A stretch of DNA of 8,511 nt from Thioalkalivibrio sp. (GTDB taxonomy: Bacteria; Pseudomonadota; Gammaproteobacteria; Ectothiorhodospirales; Ectothiorhodospiraceae): the NCBI GenBank assembly GCA_003563455.1, contig PWRV01000038.1, positions 1 through 8,511 of the forward strand, given 5' to 3'. The position numbers were made by a program, and so were the translations under genes. The notes beneath the pieces are model-generated. The model ran no database searches. It saw only the letters and a program-made list of their open reading frames with translations, and was not told the DNA's origin. Position 1 is the stretch's first letter. Each line of letters opens with the position of its first letter. Positions 5,572 through 8,511 of the stretch are shown here, piece after piece.

Positions 5572-7022
5572 TTCCGGAGACCGCGGGCCCGGTCATCCTC
5601 TTCAGCCTGCCGCTTGCGGCGGCCATCACCGTCTTCATCCGGCCGCGCTGGAGCGTTCCGGTCACGCTGGGCGCGAGCGGCGTGCTGCTGGCCGCGGCCG
5701 TTTGGGTGGTGGGCGTCGTGCTGCAGCAGGGTGCGTGGCGCCACGACATCGGGGGCTGGACGGCACCGCTGGGGATCGGCTGGAACGTGGACGGGCTGTC
5801 CGCCGCCCTGCTGCTGCTGACCGCCGCGGTCGGACTGGCGGGTGCCGTCTTCCACGCCTCGCGTCCGGCGCCGCTCGCAACGGTGCGTGATCCGCGGTTC
5901 TTCTGGCCGCTGTGGCTGTTCCTGTGGGGCGGGCTGAACGCGCTGTTTCTGGCCGCCGATCTGTTCAACGTGTATGTCGCGCTGGAGTTGGTGTCGATCG
6001 CCTCGGTTGGGCTGATCGGGCTGGCCGGTGGCTCCGCGCAGGCGGCGGCCTGGCGCTATTTGCTCGCGACACTGCTCGGATCGACCATCTACCTGTTCGG
6101 GGTGGCATTGCTTTACGGGCGTTACGCAGCGCTCGACCTCGCGCTGCTCACCGACGGCGTGGAGCGCGACGGGGTCACAGCGGTGGCGGCCGCGCTGATG
6201 ACCCTGGGCCTGCTGCTGAAGGCAGCGGTCTTCCCGCTGCACTTCTGGCTGCCCGCGGCCCACGGGCGCGCCCCGCCGGCCGTCAGCGCGGTGCTCTCGG
6301 CGGTGGTGATCGCGGCGGGCTACTACCTGCTGGTGCGGTTGTGGTTCGGGCCGTTCGCGCCGCTGCTGGGGACCGGGGTGGCCACACTGCTCGGGCTGCT
6401 CGGTGCCGCGGCGGTGCTCTGGGGCGGGTTGCTGGCCCTGTTGCAGCGGCGCCTGAAAATGTTGATCGCCTATTCCACGGTGTCACAGTTCGGCTACGGG
6501 CTGCTGGTCTTTCCGCTGGCGGCGGCGGGGGCCGCGCACCCGGCCTGGACCGGGGCGGTGACGCTGGTGCTGGCCCATGGCCTGGCCAAGGCGGCGCTGT
6601 TTCTCGCGGCCGGGGCCATTGTGCTGCGCCACGGAATCGATCGGCTCGAGGCCCTCGGCGGTGATCAGCGGGGGGCGACGCTGGCCTGGGTGGCCTTTGC
6701 CATCGCCAGCGCAAGCCTGGTCGGGTTGCCACCCACCGGCGGCTTCCTCGGCAAGTGGTGGCTGGCTCAGGCCGCGCTGGCCACCGGGGGCTATTTCTGG
6801 CTGGCGATCCTGATGGTGGGCACGGGGTTCACCGCCGCGTACCTGTGGCGCGCGCTGCAGGCAGCCGTGCGGCCCGGGCGCGAGGCCGGGATCGATCCCG
6901 CGACCCTGTCGGCCGCACTGGGCCTGGCCGCGCTCTCGCTGGCGCTGAGCGCGGCCGCGCTGGGCCTGGCGGCGCCGGTGCTCGGGGTTCTGCTGGACGC
7001 GGGTCCGGGGGCGCCGGGATGA
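5568..7022 (+). CDS. mrpD: Na+/H+ antiporter subunit MrpD (NuoM/NuoL-like)
   Basis: This 484-residue protein has about 14 helices and is a member of the proton-conducting antiporter family shared with NuoL/M/N. The start is GTG, overlapping the mrpC stop (GTGA), and is the only plausible start near the beginning of the conserved sequence. Key residues seen: TM5 glutamate E140 in DLFNVYVALELV, TM7 lysine K218 in GLLLKAAVFPLHFWLP with H225 and H232 following, H337 and K341 in LAHGLAKAALFL, and K396 in PPTGGFLGKWWLA. The lysine normally present in TM8 (pattern SGxLxKxGVY) is replaced: the segment reads SAVVIAAGYYLLVRL, with A249 at the expected position. E140 and K218 match residues needed for antiport in studied MrpD proteins, so a working proton path is likely, although the central axis is altered. 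The core antiporter domain spans about 124-415. Confidence 0.93.
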   Translation: MIPETAGPVILFSLPLAAAITVFIRPRWSVPVTLGASGVLLAAAVWVVGVVLQQGAWRHDIGGWTAPLGIGWNVDGLSAALLLLTAAVGLAGAVFHASRPAPLATVRDPRFFWPLWLFLWGGLNALFLAADLFNVYVALELVSIASVGLIGLAGGSAQAAAWRYLLATLLGSTIYLFGVALLYGRYAALDLALLTDGVERDGVTAVAAALMTLGLLLKAAVFPLHFWLPAAHGRAPPAVSAVLSAVVIAAGYYLLVRLWFGPFAPLLGTGVATLLGLLGAAAVLWGGLLALLQRRLKMLIAYSTVSQFGYGLLVFPLAAAGAAHPAWTGAVTLVLAHGLAKAALFLAAGAIVLRHGIDRLEALGGDQRGATLAWVAFAIASASLVGLPPTGGFLGKWWLAQAALATGGYFWLAILMVGTGFTAAYLWRALQAAVRPGREAGIDPATLSAALGLAALSLALSAAALGLAAPVLGVLLDAGPGAPG

Positions 7023-8511
7023 ACGCCGGGTCCGCCGCCGGGCTCGACGTCGCGCTGCTGGCGGCCTCGCTGCTGCTGCCGTGGCTGCTCCTGGCCCTGC
7101 TGCCGCTGTTTCGCGGGTCCGGCCGGGCGCTGCTGCTGCCGGTGGCGGCGGCCCCGGCGCTGTTGTTGGCACTGCTGGTGCCGGGACAGCCCGTCCTCGA
7201 CGTGCCGGTGCTGACGCCCGGCCTGTCCTTCGGCCTGGACGCGACCGCGCGTGCCTTTCTGCTCCCGGCCGCACTCGTCTGGGCGCTGTCCGGCTGGGTG
7301 GCGGCGCGGCTGCGCCCGGAACAGGCAGCCTCCCCGGCGTTCGCGGCGCTGTGGCTGCTGGCGCTGGCCGGAAACCTCGCGCTGATCCTCGCGCAGGACC
7401 TGATCGCACTGTACGCCGGGATCGCGCTGATGACCTTCGCCGCGCTTGGCCTGGTCGTGTTCGAACGCACCGCGCAGGCGCTAGCGGCGGCCCGGCTGTA
7501 TCTGGCGATGATGCTGCTGGCCGAGGTCGCGCTGTTCGTCGCCGTCGCCGCGCTGGTCGCGGCGTCGGCGGGAGAGACGCGCTTCGACGCCGTGACCGCC
7601 GCGGTGTCCGGACCGATCCTTGCACTGCTGGCACTGGCCTTCGGGCTGAAGCTGGGGGCATTGGGCCTGCACAGTTGGCTGCCGCGCGCGCACCCGGTGG
7701 CGCCGGTCCCGGCGAGCGCGGTGCTGAGCGGCGTGATGATCAAGGCCGGAATTCTCGGGTGGCTGCGCCTGGTGGCACCGGCGGGCGACGCCTTCGCCCC
7801 CGCCGTCGCGCCGCTGCTGGTCGGCCTGGGGCTGGCCGGGGCGCTCTACGCGGTGCTGCGCGGGCTGGCCACCGACGAACCCAAGGTGCTGCTCGGCTGG
7901 TCCAGCGTCAGTCAGATGGGGTTGGTCACGGTGCTGGCCGGACTCGCGTTGCCGGCGGGTGCGGCCACTGCGGCCGCGGTCGCGGCCATTGCGGTGTTCG
8001 TGATGCACCACGGCCTCGCGAAGGCGGCCCTGTTCCTCGGGGTCGGGCTGCTGGGTGCGGTTGCGGGTCGGCGGCGGCGCTGGGTGTGGATCGGCCTGTG
8101 GCTGCCGGCGCTGGCGCTGGCAGCCGCACCGGGGACCAGCGGCGTGCTCGCGAAGGCGGCGCTGGACCGCGCGGCGGACGCGGCGCAGGCCGGGGTTGCG
8201 ATCGGTGCGCTGCTGTACCTGACCAGCGTGGCCAGTGCGCTGCTGATGCTGCGCCTCCTCTGGCTGACCCGGCGCACGCCGGTGCCGGAACCGGGATCGG
8301 CGCCCGTGGCCAGAGGCCGCCCGGAAATCCCGTGGGTTCTGCTGCTTGTCGGCGTGCTGGTATTGCCCTGGCTCAGCTTTCGCGACACGCCGATGGTGGC
8401 TGCGGCTGCAACCGCATCCGAGCAGTTGGGCGCGCTCGTACCGCTCGGGGCGGCCCTGCTGATCGCGCTGGCCGCGCTGCGTTGGCCCCGCGCGTGGCGG
8501 CCCACGCCGGA
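7019..8511 (+). CDS. Second MrpD/NuoM-type antiporter-like subunit, 3' end outside window
   Basis: An open frame starts at an ATG overlapping the mrpD stop (ATGA) and runs 497 codons to the window edge without a stop. It encodes a very hydrophobic protein with the antiporter core: FGLKLGALGLHSWLPRAHPV (208-227, TM7 lysine K211, H218, H225), SAVLSGVMIKAGILGWLRL (233-251, TM8 lysine K242), WSSVSQMG, VMHHGLAKAALFLGVG (328-343, H331, K335) and APGTSGVLAKAA (370-381, K379). At the TM5 glutamate position the sequence reads DLIALYAGIALMTFAALGL with A136 instead of Glu. The TM5 Glu/TM7 Lys pair is therefore broken. It could replace the N-terminal part of MrpA, or be an extra MrpD-like subunit as in clusters with several antiporter copies. 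It is too diverged to name. At 497+ residues it is already near full length for a MrpD-like protein. Confidence 0.88.
   Translation, partial: MNAGSAAGLDVALLAASLLLPWLLLALLPLFRGSGRALLLPVAAAPALLLALLVPGQPVLDVPVLTPGLSFGLDATARAFLLPAALVWALSGWVAARLRPEQAASPAFAALWLLALAGNLALILAQDLIALYAGIALMTFAALGLVVFERTAQALAAARLYLAMMLLAEVALFVAVAALVAASAGETRFDAVTAAVSGPILALLALAFGLKLGALGLHSWLPRAHPVAPVPASAVLSGVMIKAGILGWLRLVAPAGDAFAPAVAPLLVGLGLAGALYAVLRGLATDEPKVLLGWSSVSQMGLVTVLAGLALPAGAATAAAVAAIAVFVMHHGLAKAALFLGVGLLGAVAGRRRRWVWIGLWLPALALAAAPGTSGVLAKAALDRAADAAQAGVAIGALLYLTSVASALLMLRLLWLTRRTPVPEPGSAPVARGRPEIPWVLLLVGVLVLPWLSFRDTPMVAAAATASEQLGALVPLGAALLIALAALRWPRAWRPTP

Noticed and set aside
6483..7743. Minus-strand open frames opposite mrpD and the second antiporter gene
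   Set aside because: Their translations are Pro/Ala/Arg/Ser-rich without motifs, whereas the plus strand encodes conserved antiporter helices across the same bases.
1..8511. tRNA, rRNA, CRISPR array, insertion sequence or toxin-antitoxin genes
   Set aside because: No repeat-spacer pattern, transposase-like motif or RNA gene signature was seen; the window is filled by transport genes and two repeat-bearing gaps.

Overview
The window is high-GC DNA from a proteobacterium. The dense, overlapping membrane-protein operon and the sequence style suggest a gammaproteobacterium, perhaps a salt- or alkali-tolerant member of the Chromatiales/Ectothiorhodospiraceae. That placement is inference; no rRNA or other marker gene is present. 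All coding sequence found here concerns cation transport across the inner membrane.

Layout. Positions 1-165 are non-coding and hold a palindromic dispersed repeat (element E1). Positions 166-2877 on the minus strand encode a complete 903-residue P2-type (SERCA/PMCA-like) cation-transporting P-type ATPase. Positions 2878-3173 form the divergent intergenic region and carry a second, inverted and more decayed copy of the same repeat (E2), so the ATPase gene is bracketed by inverted repeats. From 3174 to the right edge, the plus strand carries a tightly overlapping operon for a multisubunit Mrp/Mnh-type Na+/H+ antiporter: mrpE, mrpF, mrpG, a fused gene (MbhD/DUF4040 + MbhE + MnhB), mrpC, mrpD, and a second MrpD/NuoM-type antiporter-like gene cut by the window end.

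The order E-F-G-(A C-terminal part + B)-C-D differs from the classical A-B-C-D-E-F-G Mrp operon. It matches the antiporter module of membrane-bound hydrogenase (Mbh) clusters. No gene for the large N-terminal MrpA (NuoL-like) subunit precedes the set; the second antiporter-like subunit at the right edge may fill that role. Every junction from mrpE onward overlaps by 1 to 8 bases, indicating one transcript and coupled translation.

The most interesting points are changes in ion-path residues. The ATPase keeps all catalytic motifs but has lost the carboxylates equivalent to SERCA E771, D800 and E908. MrpD keeps the TM5 glutamate but lacks the TM8 lysine. The adjacent second antiporter subunit has the reverse pattern. 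Together the genes look like a locus for Na+/H+ (or other monovalent cation) homeostasis, with one ATP-driven and one proton-gradient-linked transporter in divergent orientation.
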